NCBI GenBank assembly: GCA_035498715.1
Contig: DATJZV010000026.1
Coordinates: 77,062 to 141,061, forward strand
Length of the DNA stretch: 64,000 bases
Source of the DNA: DASPSR01 sp035498715
GTDB taxonomy: Bacteria; Nitrospirota; UBA9217
Direction of reading: 5' to 3'
Below the pieces are notes generated by a model. It did not search any database and had not been told where the DNA came from. It worked only from the letters and a program-made list of their open reading frames with translations. Shown piece by piece: positions 35,562-45,440 of the stretch; the first letter of the stretch is position 1, and every line of letters starts with the position of its first letter. The position numbers and the translations under genes were made by a program.

Positions 35562-36716
35562 ATGACCATTAGTAAAACCTGTACCCCTGAATCCTTGTTT
35601 TCCTCCGACCGCTTTCTTGTTACCTACCGGTTGTTCGGCAGCGAGCAGGAGGCCCGCGCCAAGGCAGAGGACATCTGCATTGAGCAGACCGTGGAATTCC
35701 CCGGCGATCTGGTTCCGGAAGGAATCATCAGGGACCATGTGTTCGGAAGGATTGAAGAACTCCAGCCATGGGACACTGAAAGCTTCAGGGCAGTCATCAG
35801 CTATGCTGTGGAGATCGCTGCAGGCGAGCTGACCCAGTTTCTGAACGTCGTCTTCGGCAACAGCAGCATCAAACCCGGCATCAGGGTGGAGCATCTCGAT
35901 CTTCCCGGGTCATTTCTCAGCTGCTTTAAAGGACCTCGCTTTGGCCGGGAGGGGATACGACGCCTTGTAAGCGTCCCGAAGCGGCCGCTTCTTTCAACAG
36001 CGCTCAAGCCCATGGGTCTTTCGTCAATGGAGCTTGCGGATCTGGCCTACCAGTTTACTCTGGGAGGTATGGACATCGTCAAGGACGACCACGGTCTAAG
36101 CAATCAATGCTGTGCGCCTTTCAAGGAACGGGTCAGCCTTTGTGCCGAGGCCGTGCAGAGGGGGAACAAAGAAACGGGCCAGCGGACTATCTATGTGGCA
36201 AATATCTCCGCTCCACATGCCGAAATGATGAAGAGGGCCAGGATTGCGAAAGACGTCGGCGCAGGAGGGCTGATGGTTGCTCCGGGAATAATCGGTTTTG
36301 ACGCGATGAGAGAGTTGGCGGATGACGACAGCATCTCTCTGCCGATCCTGACACATCCGGCCTTACAAGGAAGTTTTGTAACAAGCCGGAACGGAATATC
36401 CCATGGCGTCATCTTCGGACAGCTCGCACGCCTGGCAGGAGCGGACGCAACCATCTTCCCGAATTTCGGAGGCCGATTCTCGTTCAGCCGAGAGGAATGT
36501 GAAGAGATCGTCAAGGGGACCTCTGTCCCTATGGGACAACTCAAAACCATCTTCCCCGCACCAGGAGGCGGCATGAGCATTGAGATGGTACCCGACATGC
36601 TTGAGACCTACGGGCAGGACCTGATATTCCTGATCGGTGGGGGGCTGTTCCGGCACAGTCCCGACCTCATTGAGAACTGTCGCTACTTCAGGAGAATGGT
36701 AGAGCAGATTAAGTAG
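35562..36716 (+). CDS. RuBisCO-like protein (form IV)
   Basis: 384 residues with the RuBisCO large-subunit fold, shorter than true RuBisCO (about 470). The barrel shows PLLSTALKPMGLS (K149, matching K175 of RuBisCO), GGMDIVKDDHGLSNQ (K174, the lysine that is carbamylated, then D175, D176 and H177), LTHPALQGSF, APGGGMSIEMVP and the phosphate-binding FLIGGGLF. The usual Glu after KDD is His, as in several form IV proteins, and loop-6 KxH is not found, so CO2 fixation is unlikely. Known form IV roles are methionine salvage isomerases or enolases and isoapionate-phosphate decarboxylases; which applies here is unknown. It lies between a transketolase and a deaminase. Confidence 0.88.
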   Translation: MTISKTCTPESLFSSDRFLVTYRLFGSEQEARAKAEDICIEQTVEFPGDLVPEGIIRDHVFGRIEELQPWDTESFRAVISYAVEIAAGELTQFLNVVFGNSSIKPGIRVEHLDLPGSFLSCFKGPRFGREGIRRLVSVPKRPLLSTALKPMGLSSMELADLAYQFTLGGMDIVKDDHGLSNQCCAPFKERVSLCAEAVQRGNKETGQRTIYVANISAPHAEMMKRARIAKDVGAGGLMVAPGIIGFDAMRELADDDSISLPILTHPALQGSFVTSRNGISHGVIFGQLARLAGADATIFPNFGGRFSFSREECEEIVKGTSVPMGQLKTIFPAPGGGMSIEMVPDMLETYGQDLIFLIGGGLFRHSPDLIENCRYFRRMVEQIK

Positions 36717-36880
36717 CGCAGCCCAGAGAAAGAGGCGGCCATTCGAGTATCGGGATGTCCATGTTTAAAGCAAAGGCATATATTCACTAGAGATGGTCCA
36801 GGAAAGAAATTTGCCACGTGTTGTCTGGGACGAGAAGCGTTCACCCCGGACGTAGGGGTGTCGTTGTGAGGTGATGCATA

Positions 36881-37477
36881 ATGCGTACTGAGATCTGCAT
36901 CCGGTTACCCGATTGGCTTAAGAACTTTGTGGCTTCGTCCCCAGAGGCATTCCCAAATGTTGAGGACCGCATGCGCTTTGTCATTTCTCTTGCCCGGCAG
37001 AATGTGCAGCGCACGACGGGTGGCCCCTTCGCCTCTGCGGTTTTCGACCACAGCGGTCGCCTGATCGCCCCGGGTATCAACATGGTGGTCACGTCGAATT
37101 GCTCCGTTCTCCATGCGGAAATCGTGGCGCTTGTTCTTGCTCAAGAGACACTCGGCAGGTACGACCTGAGCGACGAGGGGAGGCTGCATTACGATCTCAT
37201 AGCATCCGCAGAACCCTGCGCTATGTGCTTTGGTGCCGTTCCGTGGTCCGGTGTGCGACGACTGGTGTGCGGGGCGCGGGATGAGGACGCGAGGGCCATC
37301 GGGTTCGATGAGGGGCCCAAGCTGGATGACTGGGTTGCAGAGCTCAACAATCGCGGTATAGCGGTGTTGCGCGACGTGCTCCGAGAGGAAGCGGCGGCGG
37401 TGCTTCGAGAATACGGTGCGGCAGGAGGGACGATATACAACTCCGGTCGTCCGGACCGGAGGATTAACCGAGTGTAA
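36881..37477 (+). CDS. Zinc-dependent nucleoside/nucleobase deaminase
   Basis: 198 residues. HAEIVALVLAQ and EPCAMCFGAVPWSGVRRLVCGA give the His/Glu and two Cys of the cytidine-deaminase-like fold, in the guanine deaminase/TadA branch (PCAMC, then GAV..S). GGPFASAVFDHSGRLIAPGIN is the opening strand. The substrate could be guanine, a nucleoside or a related base; tRNA editing is less likely because the protein is long and starts with an unusual 35-residue extension. GAGGTGA lies six bases before the ATG. It follows the RuBisCO-like gene by about 165 bases on the same strand. Confidence 0.8.
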   Translation: MRTEICIRLPDWLKNFVASSPEAFPNVEDRMRFVISLARQNVQRTTGGPFASAVFDHSGRLIAPGINMVVTSNCSVLHAEIVALVLAQETLGRYDLSDEGRLHYDLIASAEPCAMCFGAVPWSGVRRLVCGARDEDARAIGFDEGPKLDDWVAELNNRGIAVLRDVLREEAAAVLREYGAAGGTIYNSGRPDRRINRV

Positions 37478-37649
37478 CGGCTCGCACAGCTGGTAGCAGT
37501 CACGACAATGCAAGGGAAGAGGCCCCTTTACAAAGGCGCCTCCTCTTGGCAAGGTCACGACCAACGGGCAGTCAAAGATGCATTGAAGACCTCATACGAT
37601 CTTGCGCGGTTTTTGAGTATGGCATGGATCATTTGCGGGACTTGGTGGA

Positions 37650-37689
37650 GACTAAAAAGGGGCTCCGGTAAATTGCCGGAGCCCCTCCT
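37650..37689 (-). terminator. Strong intrinsic terminator of the small exported protein gene
   Basis: GGGGCTCCGG (37659-37668) and CCGGAGCCCC (37676-37685) form a perfect ten-base stem with a seven-base loop. Read on the minus strand it is followed at once by TTTTTAGT, right after the gene that ends at 37714. On the plus strand the tail is TCCTATTTTG, so weaker termination of the deaminase gene is possible too. Confidence 0.85.
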
Positions 37690-37713
37690 ATTTTGATTCT
37701 GTTCGCTGATCGA

Positions 37714-37974
37714 TTACTTTGCCTTTACTTCGATGTCCGTGGCCTTCATTTCGTACTGAATGGTGACCTTGGCGCCGACCTTGAGGTCACCTTTGACTTT
37801 GGTGTTTGCGTCCTTGGCGATCTCCCACTTGTCCTTGCCTTTCTGGACGACAATCATGGTATCCTTGATCTCCAGGACGGGACCGGTTACTTGATAGGTC
37901 TTGACGGAACCGGCGAATGCCAATGCTGCAGTGAGCAACAACACGACTACTACTACGACTGCTGCACGCTTCAT
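37714..37974 (-). CDS. Small exported protein of unknown function
   Basis: 86 residues from MKRAAVVVVVVLLLTAALAFAG, a clear signal peptide cut after AFA. The mature part of about 65 residues (VKTYQVTGPVLEIKDTMIVV..VKGDLKVGAKVTIQYEMKATDIEVKAK) looks like a small beta-barrel, of the type seen in OB-fold or DUF5666-like periplasmic proteins. AAGGAGG lies seven bases before the ATG. A strong terminator follows. Function unknown. Confidence 0.75.
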   Translation of the reverse strand: MKRAAVVVVVVLLLTAALAFAGSVKTYQVTGPVLEIKDTMIVVQKGKDKWEIAKDANTKVKGDLKVGAKVTIQYEMKATDIEVKAK

Positions 37975-38079
37975 AGAAAACCTCCTTAGGTGTGAGATGA
38001 TAACGCTCGAGATTATAGCGGATCTAGGTGCCACTGTCAAGGCACACGGCCGGATCCTCCGGTCGCTTGATGCCAGGAG

Positions 38080-39543
38080 CTACCGTTTGTTCCCGCCGAG
38101 GATCGAACCGAGCACCCCGCGAATGATTTGCCGGCCGATCTGGCTGCCCATGGCGTGAGCAGCGCTTTTGGCCATAGCTCCGAGGATCTTTACGGTTTCG
38201 GACTCGGGTTCGACTGAATGTCTCGGGCGCACAGGTGCTGCCGTATCCTCGTGCTGCTTTTCTGCCGTCCGATGCTTCAACTTTTCATAGGCAGACTCAC
38301 GGTCTACTTCTTTCTCGTAATGGCCGAAGATCACCGACGCCTTGATAGTCTCCGCACGTTCGTCCTGCGAGAGCGGCGTGAGGCGGCTCCGAGGCGGCAG
38401 GACGGTTACACGTTCAACCACGGTAGGGGATCCGTTTGTATCGAGCATAGACACGAGGGCCTCGCCTACGGCGAGTTCGGTGATGACCTTCGAGACATCG
38501 AGGCTTGGATTGGTACGGAATGTCTCGGCAGCGACCTTCACCGCTCTTTGGTCCTTGGGCGTGAATGCTCGCAGTGCGTGCTGGACCCGATTACCGAGCT
38601 GTCCGAGGACCGTTTCGGGCACGTCGAGCGGATTCTGGGTAACGAAATAGACCCCGACACCCTTGGAGCGGATCAGCCTTACGACCTGCTCGATCTTGTC
38701 TTCAAGAACCTTCGGCATGTCGTCGAACAGGAGGTGGGCTTCGTCAAAGAAGAAGACGAGCTTCGGTTTTTCCGGATCACCTACTTCGGGCAGTGTCTCG
38801 AAAAGCTCGGCCAGCATCCAAAGCAGGAAGGTGGCATAGAGCTTCGGTGCCTGCATGAGCTTGTCAGCGGCGAAGATATTGATAACGCCTCTGCCCTCGG
38901 CGTCAGTCCGCATCAGGTATTGCAATTCCAAGGCCGGCTCGCCGAAGAACGTGGCGCCGCCCTGCTCCTCAATGGTGAGCAGTCCGCGCTGGATAGCGCC
39001 AATGCTCGCCGTTGAGATGTTACCATATGCGGTCTTGAACGTATCCGCGTTGTCACCGACGAACTGTGTCATGGCCCTGAGGTCCTTAAGGTCGAGGAGC
39101 AGCAGACCGTTATCGTCTGCGATCCTGAAGATAAGTGTGAGAACGCCGCCCTGGACCTCGTTCAAGTTCAGCACGCGTGAGAGGAGGAGTGGCCCCATCC
39201 CGGATATAGTGGTGCGGACCGGATGTCCCTGCTGACCAAAGACATCCCAGAACTCGGTTGGGAAACCTTCAAAAATAAAGTCAGCGAGGCCCAGCTGCTT
39301 TGCACGCTCAGTAAAGTCAGGTTTGTCTCCACCGGGCCTAGCGATGCCCGAGAGATCGCCCTTTACGTCGGCCATGAAGACGGGGACACCGATCCTGCTG
39401 AACTGCTCGGCCATTACCCGGAGCGTGACGGTCTTGCCCGTCCCGGTGGCGCCGGCAATCAAACCGTGCCGGTTTGCCATTCGCGTCAGGATCAAGACTT
39501 CCTCTTTACCTTTCGCGACGAGTATCGAATCTGATTTCTGCAC
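38080..39543 (-). CDS. HerA/FtsK-like ATPase of the DUF853 (YjgR) family
   Basis: About 487 residues. Walker A is GLIAGATGTGKTVTL, an early ADVKGDLSGIA follows, and Walker B is LVFFFDEAHLLF; VGVYFVTQNPLDVPETVLGQLGNRVQHALRAFTPKDQ is the DUF853 signature with the arginine finger region. Members resemble the archaeal HerA DNA translocase but their role is not settled. The C-terminus ends in a Gly-rich ..GSQIGRQIIRGVLGSILGGNKR. GTG 39543 is chosen because GGAGG lies seven bases upstream; an ATG eight codons earlier has no site. Confidence 0.88.
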   Translation of the reverse strand: MQKSDSILVAKGKEEVLILTRMANRHGLIAGATGTGKTVTLRVMAEQFSRIGVPVFMADVKGDLSGIARPGGDKPDFTERAKQLGLADFIFEGFPTEFWDVFGQQGHPVRTTISGMGPLLLSRVLNLNEVQGGVLTLIFRIADDNGLLLLDLKDLRAMTQFVGDNADTFKTAYGNISTASIGAIQRGLLTIEEQGGATFFGEPALELQYLMRTDAEGRGVINIFAADKLMQAPKLYATFLLWMLAELFETLPEVGDPEKPKLVFFFDEAHLLFDDMPKVLEDKIEQVVRLIRSKGVGVYFVTQNPLDVPETVLGQLGNRVQHALRAFTPKDQRAVKVAAETFRTNPSLDVSKVITELAVGEALVSMLDTNGSPTVVERVTVLPPRSRLTPLSQDERAETIKASVIFGHYEKEVDRESAYEKLKHRTAEKQHEDTAAPVRPRHSVEPESETVKILGAMAKSAAHAMGSQIGRQIIRGVLGSILGGNKR

Positions 39544-39971
39544 TATGGTACCTCCGCGATTGGGCATAACAGCGCCCCTTAACGAGAACGAATTTAATTA
39601 TTCCACAACGAATTTTCGTTTGCAAGCGTTTTTGGCGCAAGGCCATGTAACAAGGAGAGATGAAGATACCAACCAATTGAGCACCCTTTGCAGATCATTG
39701 CAAGAGGCTCCTCTGTCTCGCCCCGAGCAGGACAAAGGATCGCTGTGCTTGACTCAGGGCGGGTATGTGAAAAGTCTTGGTTATTTGGTACGGTGAGTTC
39801 TTTCGCAACGCTGAAAACGACATGTCTCGATTTTAAGGGCCGATTCAATTTCCTGTTTAAGATCATCACGGTGAAACTGGCAAATAACTTTTCGTTTGAT
39901 TTTATCGCTGGGTGATGTTATTATTTTCGATACTGCTCAAAAAGAACGAACTGTTTGAGGTTCTGATACTT
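39544..39971. other. Gene-free stretch between divergent genes
   Basis: About 430 bases between the DUF853 gene and the penicillin-binding protein gene. A 91-codon minus-strand frame at 39594-39869 has no recognisable content. It must hold both promoters, but no good hexamer pair was identified. Confidence 0.45.
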
Positions 39972-42452
39972 ATGATTAAAAAATCGTTCGGAAAAATCCT
40001 TGAACTAACCAAGACGCTGACGTTACGGGTCTGGGAAAAGTTTAAGCTCTTCTGGTTCACTATTGCGCTCCCGTGGCTCAAGAACCTCACCCCCAAGAAA
40101 GTGATCATGATCCTCGGAATCGCTTTTGTTGCCGGAATTCTCTTTATCACACTCATGTTCTTCATTCTCTCCTTCGGCCTGCCCACGGTCGAATCGCTCA
40201 AGGACTACAAGCCGAGCCCGGGCACGCTCATCCTCGCCGAGGACGGCAGGGCGCTGGGCCAGGTGAAGATCGAGAAGGGCATCTACGTACCACTTCAGCG
40301 GATCCCGAAGTTCATGGTAAGCGCGCTTCTCGCGACGGAGGACCCGCGCTTCTTCCAGCACAAGGGTATCGACTACCGCGGTATCATGCGTGCGGCGCTC
40401 AAGGACATTATTTCCGTACGGCTGAAGCAGGGCGGTAGCACCATCACGCAGCAGCTCACGAAGGTAGTGTTCCTCTCGCCGGAACGGAAGTTCACTCGCA
40501 AGATAAAGGAAATTATCCTTGCGCGTCGTCTTGAGAAGGAGCTGACCAAGGAGGAAATCCTCGAACTCTATCTCAATAAGATATACTTCGGCCATGGTGC
40601 CTATGGTGTGCAGATGGCTGCCAAGACCTATTTTGGCAAGAACGCCTGGGAGATCAATGAGGCCGAGGCCGCGCTCCTTGCCGGTCTACCGAAGTCGCCC
40701 ATGGTCTATTCCCCTTACAGCGACATCGACCTAACCAAGCTGCGGCAGTGGCAGGTGCTCAAGAGGATGGTGGAGGAGGGGTACCTTACTGAGGAGCAGA
40801 GCCTGAAGATCTACAACCAACCGCTCAGCCTCGAGAACTTGCGGCCTCAGGAAGAGCTTGCACCTCACCTCGTGGACTATATTCGCAAATATATCGAGAA
40901 GAAATACGGGCCCGAGAAGCTCTACCAGGGCGGGCTTAAGGTCTACACCACAATCGACATCGATCTGCAGCGGGCTGCGGTCTCGGCGCTCAGGGAAGGT
41001 CTCCGCTCGCTCGACAAGCGACAGGGATTCCGCGGTCGCGTGGGATTCAAGAAAGTCAAGTCAACGCCGATCCAATGGGGTTCGCTTCATGTGATGGTGA
41101 AGCCTGGAGAAGGGTTCAACGCGCATGTGCTTGCGGTCGGGGACAACTATATCACGGTCAAGGGCCGGGGACTCGTGGGCTACATCATGCAGGAGGACAT
41201 GGCTTGGGCGCTTATCAAGCCAAAGAAAAAACGGGATGATCCAGAAGAGTTCAAAAAGCCTCAGGAGATCGTTCAACCTGGCGATATTATCAAGGTGCGA
41301 TTGAGGGACTATGATAAAAAGAAGCAGCTCGCTTCGTTTATCCTGGACCAAACTCCGCTCGTCGAGGGTGCCGTGGTGTCGATCGAACCATTCACCGGAT
41401 ACGTACGGGCTTTGGTCGGCGGGTATGATTTTGTCGAGGGTGGGTTCAACCACGCCACCGATGCAAAACGCCAACCTGGATCATCGTTTAAGCCGTTCGT
41501 GTACGGCGCGGCTCTCGAGAACGGTTTCACGCCGGCCTCGATTGTCATGGACCTGCCGGTGATCTACGAGAAGAGCGAGTTCGAGAAGAAGGGCTGGAAG
41601 CCCGAGAACTATGATGAACGGTTCCTCGGTCCCATGCGTCTCAGGACGGCGCTCGCGCTGTCACGGAACGCGGTCACCGTGGGCTTGCTCGAGAAGATCG
41701 GGCTGGATAAGGCCATCGATTTCGCACGCAAGGCAGGCATCACGAGTCAAATTAGCTATGATTACACCACGGCCCTCGGTTCGTCGGTGGTCACGCCTCT
41801 GGAACTGACCTCGGCCTATGCCACGTTCGCTTCGCAGGGCGTGCGCACCGAGCCCATCATCATCAAGAGTATCATCGACGGTAAGGGTACCGTGCTGGAG
41901 AGCTACCAGCCCCAGCCCACGGAGGCGATCGACCGGACCACGGCCTTCCTGGTCACGAGCCTGCTCAAGAGTGTGGTAAATGATGGTACGGGAAGGGGAG
42001 CCAAGGTGCTCAATCGTCCTCTTGCGGGAAAGACCGGAACGACGAACAACTACGTGGACGCATGGTTCGTTGGCTACAGCCCGAGCATCGTTACGGGCGT
42101 TTGGGTAGGATATGATAACGCTACGGCGTCACTCGGTGATCGGGAGACGGGTGCACGCGCAGCGCTTCCCATCTGGATACCAGTCATGGCAAAGGCGCTC
42201 GCCGATAAGCCTGTCGAGGACTTTACGCCGACGGACGACGTCGTCTTTGTTAAGATTGACCCCGAATCCGGCCTACTCGCGCGGGAAGGAGCGGCCGATG
42301 CGATTGATGATGTGTTCCGCAAAGGCACGGAGCCCACGCAGTATGCCGATACCAAGAAAGGGCAGAAGGCCTCGCAGTTCTACATGCTCGACCAAGGGAG
42401 TCCTGTCGAAACGATTAAGAAAAAAACTGAAGCGGACGAGGCTGCTGACTAA
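39972..42452 (+). CDS. Class A penicillin-binding protein (PBP1A type)
   Basis: About 826 residues from MIKKSFGKI; an earlier ATG at 39912 is possible. A membrane helix near 27-50 anchors it. The GT51 glycosyltransferase domain shows ATEDPRFFQHKGIDYRGI with the catalytic Glu, GGSTITQQL and RKIKEIILARRLE; an OB-like insertion follows; the transpeptidase has PGSSFKPFVYGAALE (Ser), SRNAV and GKTGTTNNYVDAWFVGY. It polymerises and crosslinks peptidoglycan in the periplasm. It ends directly at the ileS start codon, with no spacer. Confidence 0.95.
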   Translation: MIKKSFGKILELTKTLTLRVWEKFKLFWFTIALPWLKNLTPKKVIMILGIAFVAGILFITLMFFILSFGLPTVESLKDYKPSPGTLILAEDGRALGQVKIEKGIYVPLQRIPKFMVSALLATEDPRFFQHKGIDYRGIMRAALKDIISVRLKQGGSTITQQLTKVVFLSPERKFTRKIKEIILARRLEKELTKEEILELYLNKIYFGHGAYGVQMAAKTYFGKNAWEINEAEAALLAGLPKSPMVYSPYSDIDLTKLRQWQVLKRMVEEGYLTEEQSLKIYNQPLSLENLRPQEELAPHLVDYIRKYIEKKYGPEKLYQGGLKVYTTIDIDLQRAAVSALREGLRSLDKRQGFRGRVGFKKVKSTPIQWGSLHVMVKPGEGFNAHVLAVGDNYITVKGRGLVGYIMQEDMAWALIKPKKKRDDPEEFKKPQEIVQPGDIIKVRLRDYDKKKQLASFILDQTPLVEGAVVSIEPFTGYVRALVGGYDFVEGGFNHATDAKRQPGSSFKPFVYGAALENGFTPASIVMDLPVIYEKSEFEKKGWKPENYDERFLGPMRLRTALALSRNAVTVGLLEKIGLDKAIDFARKAGITSQISYDYTTALGSSVVTPLELTSAYATFASQGVRTEPIIIKSIIDGKGTVLESYQPQPTEAIDRTTAFLVTSLLKSVVNDGTGRGAKVLNRPLAGKTGTTNNYVDAWFVGYSPSIVTGVWVGYDNATASLGDRETGARAALPIWIPVMAKALADKPVEDFTPTDDVVFVKIDPESGLLAREGAADAIDDVFRKGTEPTQYADTKKGQKASQFYMLDQGSPVETIKKKTEADEAAD

Positions 42453-45257
42453 ATGGATTACAAGACAACGCTCAACCTGCCGAAAACGGAGTTTCCGATG
42501 AAGGCCAACCTCAAGGACCTTGAGCCCAGGATCATTGAGAAATGGCGGCGGGAGAATATTTACGGTCGTATGCAGGAACAGGCGAAGGGCAGGGAGCGCT
42601 ACATCCTGCACGACGGGCCTCCCTATGCGAACGGCCATATCCATATCGGTCATGCGCTGAACAAGATCCTGAAGGACATCATCGTGAAGTACAAGTCCCT
42701 GCTGGGTTTCTCATCTCCTTACGTCCCCGGCTGGGACTGCCACGGCCTTCCGATTGAGCACCAGGTGCTCAAGAACCTGGGAACGAAGAAGGAGACCATG
42801 AGCCAGGCCGAGATTCGAAAGCTCTGCCGTGAGTATGCCGAGAAGTTCATTAACATACAGCGCGACGAGTTCAAGCGGCTCGGCGTGTTTGGCGACTGGG
42901 ACAATCCCTACCTCACCATGAACTATACCTACGAAGCGGCGATCGTGCGGGAGCTCGGCAAGTTCGTGGGGACCGGCGGCGTGTATAAGGGAAAGAAGCC
43001 AGTATACTGGTGCGGCTCCGATGAAACGGCGCTCGCCGAGGCAGAGGTGGAGTATGCTGACCATGAATCTCCCTCCATCTACGTCCGTTTTCCTCTGCCT
43101 GATGCGGCCAAGGCATTGCCATCGCTTGCGGGAAGGAACGTCTTCATCGTGGTCTGGACCACCACACCCTGGACGCTCGTGTCGAACCTTGCTATTGCGC
43201 TCCATCCCGACTTCGACTACGCGGCCGTTGATACCGGTTCCAATTCCGTCCTGATCATTGCTGAGGCGCTTCTCGCGCAATCCCTGCAGAAGTTCGAGAT
43301 TAAAGAGTATAAGGTTCTTGAGAAGTTCAAGGGCAGAAAGCTTGAAGGCCTGAAAGCCCGCCATCCCTTCATTGATCGCGATTCTCTCGTGATTCTCGGC
43401 GAGCATGTCACCCTCGAAGCAGGCACCGGAGCTGTACACACGGCCCCGGGCCATGGCCAGGAAGACTATGAAGCCGGGCTCCGCTATGGACTCGACATCT
43501 TTGCTCCCGTGGACCGCAAAGCGCGGTTCACGAAAGAAGCGGGCCCGTTTGCGGGCGAGAATGTGCACAAGGCGAACAAGGGGATCATCAGCCTTCTGCG
43601 CGAGAAACACGCCCTCCTTGCGGAAGAAAAGATCTTACATTCATACCCGCATTGCTGGCGGTGCAAGAACCCGGTGATCTTCCGCGCGACGGAGCAGTGG
43701 TTCATCTCCATGAAGACCGAAAATCTTCTCAAGAAAACCATTGAGGAGGCCAACAAGGTCACCTGGGTGCCAGGATGGGGCAAGGATCGCTTCCTGAGCA
43801 TGATCGAGAACCGGCCTGACTGGTGCATCTCGCGCCAGCGGGCGTGGGGGGTATCCATTGTCGCGTTCACCTGCAAGGATTGCGGTGAACTGCTTCTGGA
43901 CAAAGCGGTCATCGACCATGTTGCTGCAATCGTCGAACAAGAAGGGGCTGACGTCTGGTTCACGAGGTCTGTGCCGGAATTGCTGCCCGCGGGCACCACA
44001 TGCAAGAAGTGCGGGAAAAAGGATTTCACCAAGGAGATGGACATCCTCGATGTGTGGTTCGATTCGGGCGTAAGCCACGCAGCTGTGCTTGAACAGCGTC
44101 AGGAACTGTCGCGACCGGCAGACATGTACCTCGAAGGAAGCGATCAACACCGGGGATGGTTCCAGTCATCACTCCTCTCGTCCGTAGGAACCTGGGGCGA
44201 TGCGCCGTATCGCACCGTGCTGACGCATGGGTTCACCGTGGATGGAGCGGGCAAGAAGATGAGCAAGTCGGCAGGCAACGTGGTCGCACCGCAGGAAGTA
44301 ATCGACAAGTACGGGGCCGAAGTCTTGAGGCTCTGGGTCTCTGCAGCAGACTACCGCGACGACATCAGGATCTCGCAGGAAATACTCACCCACTTGGCCG
44401 AGGCGTATCGGCGAATTCGAAATACCTGCCGTTATCTTCTGGGAAACCTTTTTGACTTCGATCCGGACAAGGATGCAGTTCCCTATGACAAACTCCTTGA
44501 GATCGACCGCTGGGCGCTTCTCAAACTTCAGCATCTTATCAATCGTGTGAACGGCGGATACCAAGAATTCGAATTCCATATCGTATTCCATTCGATCCAC
44601 AACTTCTGCGCCGTGGATATGAGCGCTTTCTACCTCGATGTGCTTAAGGATAGACTGTATACCACGAAGGCAGCGTCCCAGGAGCGTCGCTCCGGCCAGA
44701 CCGCCATGTATGAGATTCTCTCGACTCTGGTTCGGCTGATGGCCCCGATACTCTCATTCACAGCTGAAGAAGTCTGGGGATATATGAAAAAAAGCGAAAA
44801 GATGCCGAGCGTGTTCCTCGCAGAGTTTCCCAAGGAAGCACCCCCAGAGGGAACGCCAGACAGAAAATACACTGTTAGCCTCGGAGAACGGTGGGACAGA
44901 ATCCTCGCCATCCGCGGCGAAGTCGCCAAAGTGCTCGAAGGGCTCAGGCGGGACAAGAAAATCGGCCATTCGCTCGACGCCGGCGTCACGCTCTATGTCG
45001 GGACGGAGCTCTACGAGTTGTTGCTTGGGTACAAGACCGACCTGTCGTTCATATTCATAGTATCGTCCGTCGAGCTTACAAAAGAATCTGAAGCTCCGGC
45101 AAATGCATATACGAGCGAAATTGTCAAAGGGCTCAAGATTGTGGCCGGCCCGGCAAAGGGCGTGAAGTGCGGCCGCTGCTGGATGTATCAGGAAAGTGTT
45201 GGTACGGTGAAGGAACATCCGCAGATCTGCGGCAGGTGTGCAGGAAATCTCGTTTAA
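42453..45257 (+). CDS. ileS: Isoleucyl-tRNA synthetase
   Basis: 934 residues, full length. HIGH is in GHIHIGHALNK (64-67) and KMSKS near residue 602. The editing domain carries WTTTPWTLVSNLAIALHPD and GTGAVHTAPGHGQEDY. A C-terminal zinc site of CGRCW and CGRC completes the bacterial form. The ATG immediately follows the stop of the penicillin-binding protein gene (TAAATG), so translation is probably coupled. Genes lspA and lgt follow, a frequent ileS-lspA order. Confidence 0.97.
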   Translation: MDYKTTLNLPKTEFPMKANLKDLEPRIIEKWRRENIYGRMQEQAKGRERYILHDGPPYANGHIHIGHALNKILKDIIVKYKSLLGFSSPYVPGWDCHGLPIEHQVLKNLGTKKETMSQAEIRKLCREYAEKFINIQRDEFKRLGVFGDWDNPYLTMNYTYEAAIVRELGKFVGTGGVYKGKKPVYWCGSDETALAEAEVEYADHESPSIYVRFPLPDAAKALPSLAGRNVFIVVWTTTPWTLVSNLAIALHPDFDYAAVDTGSNSVLIIAEALLAQSLQKFEIKEYKVLEKFKGRKLEGLKARHPFIDRDSLVILGEHVTLEAGTGAVHTAPGHGQEDYEAGLRYGLDIFAPVDRKARFTKEAGPFAGENVHKANKGIISLLREKHALLAEEKILHSYPHCWRCKNPVIFRATEQWFISMKTENLLKKTIEEANKVTWVPGWGKDRFLSMIENRPDWCISRQRAWGVSIVAFTCKDCGELLLDKAVIDHVAAIVEQEGADVWFTRSVPELLPAGTTCKKCGKKDFTKEMDILDVWFDSGVSHAAVLEQRQELSRPADMYLEGSDQHRGWFQSSLLSSVGTWGDAPYRTVLTHGFTVDGAGKKMSKSAGNVVAPQEVIDKYGAEVLRLWVSAADYRDDIRISQEILTHLAEAYRRIRNTCRYLLGNLFDFDPDKDAVPYDKLLEIDRWALLKLQHLINRVNGGYQEFEFHIVFHSIHNFCAVDMSAFYLDVLKDRLYTTKAASQERRSGQTAMYEILSTLVRLMAPILSFTAEEVWGYMKKSEKMPSVFLAEFPKEAPPEGTPDRKYTVSLGERWDRILAIRGEVAKVLEGLRRDKKIGHSLDAGVTLYVGTELYELLLGYKTDLSFIFIVSSVELTKESEAPANAYTSEIVKGLKIVAGPAKGVKCGRCWMYQESVGTVKEHPQICGRCAGNLV

Positions 45258-45373
45258 ACGAAACTCAGCCGGGGAGTAAAAATTCCAACTTCGCTTTATA
45301 CGGCATAATAGCTTTGATTTCTCCCTTTCCATCTTGGCAAAAAAATTTTGCCGGTAAGATAATAAATAATGTC

Positions 45374-45395
45374 AAAATTCAAATTGTTGAATTTT
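45374..45395. terminator. AT-rich hairpin between ileS and lspA
   Basis: AAAATTCAA and TTGAATTTT form a nine-base perfect stem with loop ATTG; a short T-run is part of the second arm. It could weaken read-through into lspA or be a degraded repeat. Confidence 0.3.
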
Positions 45396-45440
45396 TGTGC
45401 CGCAGAGCCTCCGTGGTAGGTTTCGGGTTTTAGGAGAAGA

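Noticed and set aside
39594..39869. 91-codon minus-strand frame upstream of the DUF853 gene
   Set aside because: Composition and text do not look like protein, and no ribosome site was seen.
45331..45355. GGCAAAA..TTTTGCC hairpin after ileS as terminator
   Set aside because: No T-run follows on the plus strand, so termination is not supported.
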